Source: Verrucomicrobiaceae bacterium (GTDB lineage: Bacteria; Verrucomicrobiota; Verrucomicrobiia; Verrucomicrobiales; Akkermansiaceae). Taken from it: DNA of 64,000 nucleotides. Positions 40,282 to 48,156 of this stretch are shown here, in pieces; positions within the stretch are counted from its first letter, which is position 1, and each line of letters opens with the position of its first letter. The stretch is taken from contig JAIXWR010000035.1 in NCBI GenBank assembly GCA_027491155.1, positions 62,001 through 126,000 on the forward strand. Direction: 5' to 3'. The notes below the pieces were generated by a model that had not been told where the DNA came from, ran no database searches, and saw nothing but the letters and a program-made list of their open reading frames with translations. The translations under genes were made by a program, and so were the position numbers.

Positions 40282-41295
40282 TCAGCGTCGTGCTGGCTGA
40301 AGCGCTGCCGCCACCTCGGTGCGCAAGGCCGGAGGAAGTTCGTCCAACATCTTCGCCCGGGCTCCATCTTCGACCCATGCGAACTTCTCCAACAATCCCC
40401 TGAAATACAAATTTCGGACCTCGGCATCGCCGGCCGCTTGGCAGGCCCCGACCACCGAGTCCATGGAAAGGATCTGCCCGAGCACTTTGTCGGACATCGC
40501 GATCACCTTGTCGCCGTCCGCGCCCTTGGCCAACCGGGCGACTCCCTTCATAATCCGCAGGACCTCCTCTGGCTCGCGCCCCGAGATGTGGGCCTCGTGC
40601 AATAGATCTGAAATGACCTGGGCGCGCAGCGGATAAGACTCGGGCGCACGCCAGGGAGACGGCTCATCATCAAAGATGGCATCGGGAGAGCGAGAGAAGG
40701 GATCATTCGACTCGTAGGGCCGGATTTCGAGTTCCCATTCGGGCAGGTCCGGGTAGCACTCCAGGATGGCAACCGGATCCTGCTCTCTCATCGCCTTCAA
40801 CCAAAGCTGACTGAGTTTCCTTTGCTCAAAGCCGAACGAACCACCCAAGACGAGGCTCCAAACCAAGTCCGGCTGTCGACGGATCCCTTCCAGGCAGCAG
40901 TCGCGAAGGGTCTTCTCGCCATCGATGTAAGAATTCGCCGGCTCGGAGAAAGCAGCCCGGAGAGCGGAAGCGATATCCACCAAGGCCCACTCCTCCAGAA
41001 GTTTCGCCTGGATGGCCCGACGCTCGACGATCGAGTGCCTACCGTCCTTGAGCAGATCCCATGCGGCAGCATAGGCCTCGGTCGGCTCGAAAGGCCCTTC
41101 CCCGTCGGACCGGGGAAGCTTGTTCGCCGGTTTGGAATCTGCCGAAAACTTGGCCGACTCCTTCTCCGGACGGCGCGGGCCGTTCCCGCCATCCAAGGTG
41201 GCCGCTGCCTCCTGCCGCGACCCGCCCCAACCAAGGGCAAGCCCCAGCAGCAGGGCGGCGGCGCGGGTGAGGTGAGAGCGAAAAGTGGCAGTCAT
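40282..41295 (-). CDS. Exported or anchored helical protein, inserted between sdhA and sdhB (gene 2)
   Basis: The 337-residue product has an N-terminal hydrophobic segment (LTRAAALLLGLALGWGG), then a charged, disordered-looking region (35-65) and a helical domain with QAKLLEEWALVDIASALRAA, CLEGIRRQPDLVWSLVLGG and VLRIMKGVARLAKGADG. Many lineage-specific verrucomicrobial secreted proteins look like this; I know no function. It starts 15 bp after the stop of the upstream, similarly built gene at 41311-42195, so the two are co-transcribed. Base use is visibly less GC-rich than in the flanking sdh genes, which suggests insertion or weak codon selection. Confidence 0.7.
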   Translation of the reverse strand: MTATFRSHLTRAAALLLGLALGWGGSRQEAAATLDGGNGPRRPEKESAKFSADSKPANKLPRSDGEGPFEPTEAYAAAWDLLKDGRHSIVERRAIQAKLLEEWALVDIASALRAAFSEPANSYIDGEKTLRDCCLEGIRRQPDLVWSLVLGGSFGFEQRKLSQLWLKAMREQDPVAILECYPDLPEWELEIRPYESNDPFSRSPDAIFDDEPSPWRAPESYPLRAQVISDLLHEAHISGREPEEVLRIMKGVARLAKGADGDKVIAMSDKVLGQILSMDSVVGACQAAGDAEVRNLYFRGLLEKFAWVEDGARAKMLDELPPALRTEVAAALQPARR

Positions 41296-41310
41296 GATCG
41301 GGCGGCGCGT

Positions 41311-42195
41311 TCAGGGTCCTTCGGCTTCCGGCCGCTCCGTGCGGAGTCCCCGCAGCCGGGCCGACTCCTCCGGATTGCCCGCTTGGTATCGCCGGGCGAG
41401 AGCTCCCAAGGCGGCGTCCCGCTGTCTGCCCGCAGGATGCATCTCCAGCCAACCGGTGAGACCCGTGCCATACTCCGGGATGAATACATGAGCCATGACC
41501 TGATCCCAGTGGCGCTGGAGATCCGCTGTGGACATGCCGTCCGCGAACATGACGGAATCCATGAAACGGGCATAAACATCCGGCGGGATCTCGCCGAAGC
41601 CATTGGAGCAGATGTGGTTCATGACATCGTCCGCATAATGCGGGGAAAGCGCCTCTACCAAAGGTGCGATTCCGACCGGATTGTAGGGAGCGAGTGCTTT
41701 GCACACGGCGTAGTCGAAGTCCGGCCGACGGGCGTAATCGGGGAATTGTGCCGACAACTGGTCCCGGATCTCCAATGCACCAAGCCTGCCGTGGCGAAAG
41801 GCGTAACCGAAGGAGGGAGCCCCCGTTCCTCCGACAATAAAGTCGAGGTCCATGTACATGAACGGTAGCAATGCCCTCTCGGCTTCGACGTCGTCGAGTG
41901 GTGCTTCCCCTTGCGCCAGTTGCTTGAGCCGGAGCCTTTCCTTCGGCGATGTGATCTCCCACGACGGCCATCCTTTCGTCTCCCCGGGAGGCCCCGCGGC
42001 GGCAAGCCGGGCAATGATTCGCCTGCCTGCGGGAACATCCGCTCGAACCTGTCCGGACTTGGCCGGAAGAGTTTCAGCGCTCCGGGCGGGACTCTCCGAA
42101 TCCGTCCGGGATCTGACCGACGAGACGGCGAGCGCGATCCCCCATCCCGCGATGACGAAAGCCGCGTGGACAAGAACCAGACGCCACCTTTCCAT
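41311..42195 (-). CDS. Membrane-anchored helical protein, inserted between sdhA and sdhB (gene 1)
   Basis: From the ATG at 42195 the product is 294 residues: an N-terminal membrane anchor (residues 5-22, LVLVHAAFVIAGWGIALAV), a disordered stretch and a helical domain with HGRLGALEIRDQLSAQFPDY, VCKALAPYNPVGIAPLVEAL and GWLEMHPAGRQRDAALGALA. That last block resembles the HEAT-like 'action within an operation' repeats of other verrucomicrobial exported proteins. No enzymatic motif is seen. It is plausibly a distant relative of the next gene in architecture, though I see no strong residue identity. A longer in-frame start at 42345 looks non-coding. Confidence 0.68.
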   Translation of the reverse strand: MERWRLVLVHAAFVIAGWGIALAVSSVRSRTDSESPARSAETLPAKSGQVRADVPAGRRIIARLAAAGPPGETKGWPSWEITSPKERLRLKQLAQGEAPLDDVEAERALLPFMYMDLDFIVGGTGAPSFGYAFRHGRLGALEIRDQLSAQFPDYARRPDFDYAVCKALAPYNPVGIAPLVEALSPHYADDVMNHICSNGFGEIPPDVYARFMDSVMFADGMSTADLQRHWDQVMAHVFIPEYGTGLTGWLEMHPAGRQRDAALGALARRYQAGNPEESARLRGLRTERPEAEGP

Positions 42196-42334
42196 GGTTA
42201 GACTAGGGGTCGGTCCAGCCCGGACGTCAAGGCATGAGGCGGCAGTAGCGGACGTTCGGGAACTTGGGATCAAGGTTTCATGCAGCTCCCGCCAACGGCT
42301 CCAGGAAGGGGACGAATTGGAGATTTCGTGATCA

Positions 42335-42348
42335 TTCTTGCGCAAGAA
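42335..42348. promoter_or_regulatory. Perfect 14-bp palindrome upstream of sdhB
   Basis: TTCTTGCGCAAGAA at 42335-42348 is a perfect palindrome lying 94 bp before the sdhB ATG and 140 bp before the divergent anchored-protein gene. Its size and symmetry suit a dimeric repressor or activator site. No second copy upstream of sdhC was seen. Confidence 0.4.
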
Positions 42349-42441
42349 AACGGCTTTTTCGGCTAGCGCCCGACCCGTGAGGATCTACTTTCAGCGGCAC
42401 GGCTCCGCGGCATCCGAGCGGGCCCGAAATTTTCCCCGATC

Positions 42442-43194
42442 ATGAACCTCACTCTCAAGGTCTGGCGCCAGAACAGCCCGAAGGACAGCGGCCGCATTGA
42501 AACGTATGCGGCGACGGACATCCCGGAGGAAGCCTCCTTCCTCGAGATGCTCGACATCGTGAACGAGAAGATCATCCGCGACGGCGGCGAGCCGATCCAC
42601 TTCGACCACGACTGCCGCGAGGGCATCTGCGGGATGTGCTCGCTGACCATCAACGGCGTCCCCCACGGCAAGGAGCGCGGGATCACCACCTGCCAGGTCC
42701 ACATGCGGAAGTTCCGCGACGGCGACACGATCTGGATCGAACCCTTCCGCGCGAAGGCCTTCCCAATCATCCGCGACCTGATGGTCGACCGCTCCGCCTT
42801 CGACCGGATCATCGCCGCCGGCGGCTACATCGATGTCCGCACCGGCTCCGCGGTGGATGCCAACAGCATCCCGATCCCCAAACCCGACGCCGACGCCGCC
42901 TTCGACGCCGCCGCCTGCATCGGCTGCGGGGCCTGCGTCGCGTCCTGCAAGAACGCCAGCGCCATGCTTTTCGTCTCGGCCAAGGTCTCCCACCTCGGCC
43001 ACCTGCCGCAGGGCCAGCCGGAGCGCGAGAAGCGCGTGCTCGCCATGGTCGCCCAGATGGACGCCGAGGGCTTCGGCAACTGCACCAACCAGTACGAATG
43101 CGAAGCCGCCTGTCCGAAGGAAATCAGCGTCGACCACATCGCGCGGATGAACCGTGACTACGGCAAGGCCATCCTTGCCGAGCAATTCGTGTGA
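42442..43194 (+). CDS. sdhB: Succinate dehydrogenase iron-sulfur subunit
   Basis: The 250-residue subunit carries all three cluster motifs: a [2Fe-2S] site (CREGICGMC plus TTCQVH), a [4Fe-4S] site ([11 protein letters not shown] with its later Cys-Pro) and a [3Fe-4S] site ([16 protein letters not shown]). It transfers electrons from the flavoprotein to quinone in the cytochrome b subunit. It is separated from sdhCA by two minus-strand genes and therefore needs its own promoter; a palindrome at 42335-42348 is upstream. The following gene starts at a GTG inside its stop (GTGA), so the two are translationally coupled. Confidence 0.97.
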   Translation: MNLTLKVWRQNSPKDSGRIETYAATDIPEEASFLEMLDIVNEKIIRDGGEPIHFDHDCREGICGMCSLTINGVPHGKERGITTCQVHMRKFRDGDTIWIEPFRAKAFPIIRDLMVDRSAFDRIIAAGGYIDVRTGSAVDANSIPIPKPDADAAFDAAACIGCGACVASCKNASAMLFVSAKVSHLGHLPQGQPEREKRVLAMVAQMDAEGFGNCTNQYECEAACPKEISVDHIARMNRDYGKAILAEQFV

Positions 43195-43643
43195 TCCTGC
43201 CCCTCGGTCTCGCCCTGACGCTCGCGTCCGGCATCGCGCCGGCCACCGCGCGCTGGGCGGCCGACCAGGAACGCCGCATCCTCGCCGAAGGGAAGCCCCT
43301 CGGCGCCGAAGCACTGGCCTTCGCCCGCGAGCTGGAGATCCGGAATCCGGAAGAAGTCCGCGTTTTGGAAGTCCGCCCGATCCCCCTCCCCGCTCCCCGG
43401 CCGATGGTCCGGCTCGCAGGCCGCTGGGGCCTGCCTTTCTTCGAACCCGCCGGCATGGCGCTCGGCCGCGGGATCTACCTGCTCGACACCGAATCGCGCC
43501 TCCTCCGCCACGAACTGGTCCACGTCGCCCAGTACCAGCGCCTCGGCGGCATCGAGCCCTTCATGCGCCGCTACCTGGTCGAATGCCTGATCCACGGATA
43601 CGCCGACGCACCGCTCGAGGTGGAGGCGCGGTCCAAGGAGTGA
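43191..43643 (+). CDS. Small HExxH metallopeptidase-like protein coupled to sdhB
   Basis: The 150-residue product starts at a GTG overlapping the sdhB stop. It has a hydrophobic N-terminus ([14 protein letters not shown]) and the zinc motif [14 protein letters not shown] near residue 104, as in DUF4157-type or extracellular metallopeptidase-like proteins. The third zinc ligand is not obvious; E in VEVEARS or YLVECLIHG could serve. It is more likely a small membrane-associated protease or inactive relative than a cofactor of succinate dehydrogenase. The coupling with sdhB is striking but may only reflect compact packing. Confidence 0.7.
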   Translation: MILPLGLALTLASGIAPATARWAADQERRILAEGKPLGAEALAFARELEIRNPEEVRVLEVRPIPLPAPRPMVRLAGRWGLPFFEPAGMALGRGIYLLDTESRLLRHELVHVAQYQRLGGIEPFMRRYLVECLIHGYADAPLEVEARSKE

Positions 43644-43661
43644 AAGCCGGCAGCCGGCCTC

Positions 43662-43856
43662 TCACACGTCGCGCTCGAAGATCACGAAGTGGGCCTCTCG
43701 CGAGAAGATACCGAGGATCTTCTTGGTCTCGTGGATCGACTTCACGAACTTCCACCCTTGGGCGGCGTGCTCGTTGAGGAAGGCTTCCAGCTTCAACTCG
43801 TTGAGAGCACCCGAAAAGAAGCCGGTGGTCACCGGGCGGACGATGTACTGTTTCAT
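43662..43856 (-). CDS. DUF4177-type small protein
   Basis: The 64-residue product begins MKQYIVRPVTTG and fits the DUF4177 pattern: KLEAFLNEHAAQGWKFVKS followed by a short beta ending HFVIFERDV. Proteins of this family are single-domain, function unknown. The ATG at 43856 is chosen over the one at 43889 because the extra residues (MAGDFRVSRLP) are unlike the family start. It is divergent from the tricorn-like gene, with an inverted repeat GTTAAG/CTTAAC at 43981-43996 between them. Confidence 0.75.
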   Translation of the reverse strand: MKQYIVRPVTTGFFSGALNELKLEAFLNEHAAQGWKFVKSIHETKKILGIFSREAHFVIFERDV

Positions 43857-43980
43857 GGGAAGTCGTGAGACTCGGAAATCGCCCGCCAATGTCGATCCCC
43901 GAACGATCCGTGCCGGATCCCCCGCCCCGCAGCCTTGCCACTTGGCAAGCCTTCTGCTTTCTTCCCGCCGGCGAAAGGTA

Positions 43981-43996
43981 GTTAAGCACCCTTAAC
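43981..43996. promoter_or_regulatory. GTTAAG/CTTAAC inverted repeat in divergent region
   Basis: GTTAAG (43981-43986) and CTTAAC (43991-43996) with a 4-nt spacer stand out in a GC-rich intergenic region, 45 bp before the tricorn-like gene and 125 bp before the divergent DUF4177 gene. It could be a transcription factor site. A nearby CTTGCC/GGCAAG stem sits at about 43935-43950. Confidence 0.3.
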
Positions 43997-44040
43997 GATC
44001 TGAAAGCCTTTCCCCGCAGGGTTCGTAGCCCGTCCGACGC

Positions 44041-47000
44041 ATGTTCACCCGGCGTTTCACCCTTCTGATGGCCGCGGCGTTTGCCGGGGTCGGGAGCCTG
44101 CGTGCCGAGGCGCCGGCGGGGGATGAGATCCTGATGGCCAGCTGGCCCTGCCTCTCCCCGGACGGGAAGACCCTGGTCTTCGAGTGGCGGGACGACCTGT
44201 GGTCCGTGCCCTCGGCCGGCGGCCTCGCCGAACGCCTGACCGCCCACCCGGCGCGCGACAGCTTCCCGGTCTATTCGCCGGACGGGAAGACGATCTACTT
44301 CTGCTCCAGCCGGGCGGGTTTCCTGCAACTCTTCTCGATGACGGCCAGCGGCGGCCCCGCGGCCCAGCACAGCTTCCATTCGGAAGGCGCCAGCCTCGAA
44401 CACATCGCGCCGGACGGCACCCGCGCCCTGGTCCGCGGGCTGCGCGACGAACCCGGCTTCCGGCCCGAGCGGCTGATCGAGATCGACCTCCGCCGCGAGG
44501 CTCCCGAGAACTACCTCTTCAACGAGAAGGGGCACTCCGCCCGCTACAGCCCGGACGGCACCAAGGTGCTGTTCTGCCGCGAGGGCGAACAACTCTACCG
44601 CAAAGGCTACCGGGGGCCGCGGGCTTCCTCGATCTGGCTCTACGACATCGCTTCGCGGAGCTTCACCGCCGTGGTCAAAGAGGAGACCGAAGCCCGTTCG
44701 CCGATGTGGAAGGCGGACGGCAGCGGCTTCTACTACGTCTCCGAGCGGGACGGCACCTTCAACCTCTGGAGCCGCGATTTCGCGACCGGCAAGGACGAGC
44801 GGCTCACGTCCTTCACCGACGACGGCATCATCCGCCCTTCGATTTCCGCCGACGGCAGCCGGATGGTGTTCCGCCGCGGCTTCCATCTCTGGTCCTGGCA
44901 ACCCGGTTCGGATCCGGTTCGGCTGGTCATCCGCCAGCAGGAGGACCTGCCCGACACCACCCAGGAACTCCGCAAGATCACCGGCACTGTCGATGCCGAT
45001 TTCTCTCCGAGCGGATTGGAGATCGTCTTCTGCGCCGAAGGCGAGCTGTGGACCAGCGACACCGTCCTGCGCGAGCCGAACCGAATCACCCGCACCGACG
45101 CCCGCGAGGAAGACGCCGTCTTTTCCCCCGACGGCCAGTGGATCTACTACCTCAAGGACGACGGCATCGACTGCAACATCTGGCGCGCCCGCAGGCAGCG
45201 GGACGGGGAATTCTGGTGGCGGGCGGAAAGCTTCGAGCACGAGCAGGTCACCCGCGGTCCCGAACCGAAGCGGCGGATGGCGCTCAGCCCCGATGGCACC
45301 CGCCTGGCCTATGTCTCCGGCGGCGGCAACCTCCACGTGGCCAAGGCCGACGGCAGCTCCGACAAGCTGCTCTTCGCCTGCTGGGACGCCCCCACTTTCG
45401 ATTGGTCGCCGGACTCCGGCTGGCTGGTCTTCGCCGCCCAGGACCAGAACTTCAACCGGGACATCTACATCACCCCGGCCGACGGATCCCGCGAACCGTT
45501 CAACCTTTCACGCCATCCGGACTTCGAAGGCTCACCGAAGTGGTCGCCCGACGGCCGCCGCATCGCTTTCACAGGCCGCCGGCTCAACAACGAGATGAGC
45601 CTCTTCTTCGTCGACCTCAAGATCGAGGAAGCCGTCCGCTCGACCCGCGACCGCCGCGAGCTCGATGCCGAGTCCGCGATGCGCGACGACCCGCTCTACC
45701 GCCAGGAAGAAAGCGACCGCGACAACAGCGACGCCGAGGAGCCCGAAGAACCCGCCGTCGAGGAGTCGATCCCGAAAACCGCCGTCCCGGAAGTCGCACC
45801 CGCGCCGGAGAAGCCGAAGCGCAAGCGCATGCGGATCGACTTCGAAGGCCTCAGCGACCGCATCGTCCGGCTCAACAGCCGCGGCATCGAGCCCGAGCGC
45901 ATCCTCTGGACCGCCGATTCCGAGGCGCTGCTGTTCCAGAGCACCAACAGCTCCAACGACAAGCTCTACCGCATCGAAGCCCGCCCGGGCGCCGACATGA
46001 CGGACGAGGCCGACCACCGAGGCCTTCCGATCCGGATGGCCAAGGACGGCACCCTTTTCTGGATCGTCGACCAGGCACCGGCGATCCTCAAGAAGGGCAA
46101 GCTGACCCGCTACCCGATGGCGGCCCGGCTGGTCCGCGACCGCGTCGCCCACCAGCGGCTGTGGTTCCGTTCGGTCTGGCGCACGCTGCGCGACCGCTTC
46201 TACGACCCCTCGATGAACGGCAAGGACTGGGACAAGATCCTCGCCAAATACGAGGACGCCGCCGCCCGTGCACCGGACTCCCCGACCTTCGACGGGGTCG
46301 TCGGCATGATGCTCGGCGAACTGAACGCCTCCCACCTCACCTTCATCTCCGCCGTCTGGCCCAAGCCCTGGGAAAACGAAGGCGCGGAGTTCCAGTCGAC
46401 GCGCCACCTCGGCATCCGCTTCCAGCGCCACGGTGCCGGCGACCCGCTCACCGTCGCCTCGGTGATCACCGGCAGTCCGGCCGCGCTGTGCAAGCCGCCG
46501 GTCCGGCCGGGCGACACCATCGTCCGGATCAACGGCCGGGCGATCGACGGATCGATGCCCCTCCACCGCTTCATGAACGGCCGGCTGGACCGCGACATCG
46601 AACTCGTGGTCCGCGATGCCGCGGGCAAGGAGCAAGTCCACGAGCTGAATCCGATCGACTACGAAACCGCCCGCGATCTTGCGGAGCAACAGGTGGTCCT
46701 CGACAACCGCAAGCGGGTCGAGGAGCTGTCGGGCGGCCGCCTCGGCTACATCCACATCGCCCGCATGTTCTGGGACGAGTTCGAGAAGTTCGAGCGCGAG
46801 ATCTACGCCGCGGGCCACGGCAAGGAAGGCCTGGTCATCGACATCCGGGACAACGGCGGCGGCTTCATCACCGACCACCTGCTGACCGTGCTCTGCCAGC
46901 CGCGCCACGCGGTCACCATCCCCCGCGGCGGCGGCCCCGGCTACCCGCAGGACCGCAAGGTCTATGCCTCCTGGCACAAGCCGCTGGTCGTGGTGTGCAA

Positions 47001-47382
47001 CCAGAACTCCTTTTCCAACGCGGAGATCTTCGCCCACGCGATCAAGACCCTGAAGCGCGGCCCGCTGGTCGGCGTGGCCACCGCCGGCGGCGTGATCTCC
47101 GCCTCGCGCGACCGGATCCTGGATGCCGGCACGTTGCGCGTCCCCTTCCGCGGGTGGTTCTCCCCCGAAACCGGCGACGACATGGAGATGAACGGCGCGG
47201 TGCCCGACCACATCGTCTGGCCGGAACCGGGCCAGTTGATCTCCGGCCAGGACCCCCAGCTCGCAAAGGCGATCGAAGTGCTGCTGCGCGACGTGGACGC
47301 CGTCGAGAAAGACCGGTTCACGCCGAAGTACCGCAGCGGCTTCACCCCGTCCAAGCCGGTTCGCCAAAGGACCGGCCGCTGA
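44041..47382 (+). CDS. Tricorn-like S41-family peptidase
   Basis: The 1113-residue product has an exported N-terminus (TRRFTLLMAAAFAG), a six-bladed beta propeller (SPDGKTLVFEWRDDLWSV, YSPDGKTIYF, RHPDFEGSPKWSPDG repeats), a second propeller-like region, a charged acidic insert (about 555-600), a PDZ-like domain (LGIRFQRHGAGDPL, PPVRPGDTIVRING) and a C-terminal S41 serine protease core. The core has the serine region NQNSFSNAEIFAHAIKT near residue 990 and a histidine in GELNASHLTF near 765. Tricorn proteases degrade short peptides downstream of larger proteases. Here it is exported, so it probably digests periplasmic peptides. Confidence 0.92.
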   Translation: MFTRRFTLLMAAAFAGVGSLRAEAPAGDEILMASWPCLSPDGKTLVFEWRDDLWSVPSAGGLAERLTAHPARDSFPVYSPDGKTIYFCSSRAGFLQLFSMTASGGPAAQHSFHSEGASLEHIAPDGTRALVRGLRDEPGFRPERLIEIDLRREAPENYLFNEKGHSARYSPDGTKVLFCREGEQLYRKGYRGPRASSIWLYDIASRSFTAVVKEETEARSPMWKADGSGFYYVSERDGTFNLWSRDFATGKDERLTSFTDDGIIRPSISADGSRMVFRRGFHLWSWQPGSDPVRLVIRQQEDLPDTTQELRKITGTVDADFSPSGLEIVFCAEGELWTSDTVLREPNRITRTDAREEDAVFSPDGQWIYYLKDDGIDCNIWRARRQRDGEFWWRAESFEHEQVTRGPEPKRRMALSPDGTRLAYVSGGGNLHVAKADGSSDKLLFACWDAPTFDWSPDSGWLVFAAQDQNFNRDIYITPADGSREPFNLSRHPDFEGSPKWSPDGRRIAFTGRRLNNEMSLFFVDLKIEEAVRSTRDRRELDAESAMRDDPLYRQEESDRDNSDAEEPEEPAVEESIPKTAVPEVAPAPEKPKRKRMRIDFEGLSDRIVRLNSRGIEPERILWTADSEALLFQSTNSSNDKLYRIEARPGADMTDEADHRGLPIRMAKDGTLFWIVDQAPAILKKGKLTRYPMAARLVRDRVAHQRLWFRSVWRTLRDRFYDPSMNGKDWDKILAKYEDAAARAPDSPTFDGVVGMMLGELNASHLTFISAVWPKPWENEGAEFQSTRHLGIRFQRHGAGDPLTVASVITGSPAALCKPPVRPGDTIVRINGRAIDGSMPLHRFMNGRLDRDIELVVRDAAGKEQVHELNPIDYETARDLAEQQVVLDNRKRVEELSGGRLGYIHIARMFWDEFEKFEREIYAAGHGKEGLVIDIRDNGGGFITDHLLTVLCQPRHAVTIPRGGGPGYPQDRKVYASWHKPLVVVCNQNSFSNAEIFAHAIKTLKRGPLVGVATAGGVISASRDRILDAGTLRVPFRGWFSPETGDDMEMNGAVPDHIVWPEPGQLISGQDPQLAKAIEVLLRDVDAVEKDRFTPKYRSGFTPSKPVRQRTGR

Positions 47383-47450
47383 GCGCCATCGCTCGCCCGG
47401 CCGCGTTCGCGGGGCTTGCCGCCGGTGGGGCGGGCGGCTAACAACACCGC

Positions 47451-48155
47451 ATGCTCCCATCCATCGAAGCCCTGCTGGTGCTCCAGGACCGCGACCGCCG
47501 CCTGCGGACACTCGCTGAAGACCTCGCCAAGATCCCCAAGGACGAGGCCCGCGCCAAGGACCGCCTGGCCGGGGACACCGAGTCCGTGCGCAAGGCGAAG
47601 GAAGCCGTGATGGCCAACGAGGTGGAGATCAAGAAGGTGGAAATGGACATCGGCACGCGACGCACGACCATCCAGCGGCTCAAGACCCAGCAGTTTGAAA
47701 CCCGCAAGAACGACGAGTTCCAGGCGCTCGGCCATGAGATTACCCGCTACGAGAAGGACGTCGATGGCCTGGAAACGAAGGAACTCGAACTGATGGAGAA
47801 GGCGGACGGGCTGCGCGCCACCCTCCAGCAGGCCGAAGCGGCGCTGGCCCACACGCAGAAGCTGGTGAACGAGGATCTCGCCAACCTTGCCGACCGGAAG
47901 AAGCGGATCGAGACCGAGACCGTGGAAGTCCAGGCCGGGCGGGAAGCGCTCGCCGCGGCGGCACCATCGTCGATGCTGCCCCTCTACGAGCGCTTGCTCA
48001 AAACGAAGAACGGCCTCGCGGTCGTCCCGGTCACCGGCGGCAAGTGCACCGGCTGCCACATGAAGCTCGTCGCCTCCACCCTGGTGAAAGTGAACTCAGG
48101 CGTCGAGGGGACCCAGTGCGAAAGCTGCGGCCGGCTGGTCTATTCCGGGGACTGA
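47451..48155 (+). CDS. Coiled-coil protein with C-terminal C4 zinc ribbon
   Basis: The 234-residue product is almost entirely coiled coil (residues 8-175; EALLVLQDRDRRLRTL, RRTTIQRLKTQQFETRKNDEF). It ends in a C4 zinc ribbon with CTGCHMKL and CESCGRLVY, the family typified by chlamydial CdsZ-like and zf-RING_7 proteins. These small proteins bind DNA or the ribosome in some systems; the role here is unknown. It lies 68 bp after the tricorn-like gene. Its stop is only 1 bp from the stop of the convergent pseudopilin gene at 48157. The assignment to the zinc-ribbon family is solid. Confidence 0.88.
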   Translation: MLPSIEALLVLQDRDRRLRTLAEDLAKIPKDEARAKDRLAGDTESVRKAKEAVMANEVEIKKVEMDIGTRRTTIQRLKTQQFETRKNDEFQALGHEITRYEKDVDGLETKELELMEKADGLRATLQQAEAALAHTQKLVNEDLANLADRKKRIETETVEVQAGREALAAAAPSSMLPLYERLLKTKNGLAVVPVTGGKCTGCHMKLVASTLVKVNSGVEGTQCESCGRLVYSGD

Positions 48156-48156
48156 A

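Noticed and set aside
44184-47441. 1085-residue second-frame ORF inside the tricorn-like gene
   Set aside because: The product is arginine- and proline-rich with no domain; it is the +1 frame of a GC-rich gene.
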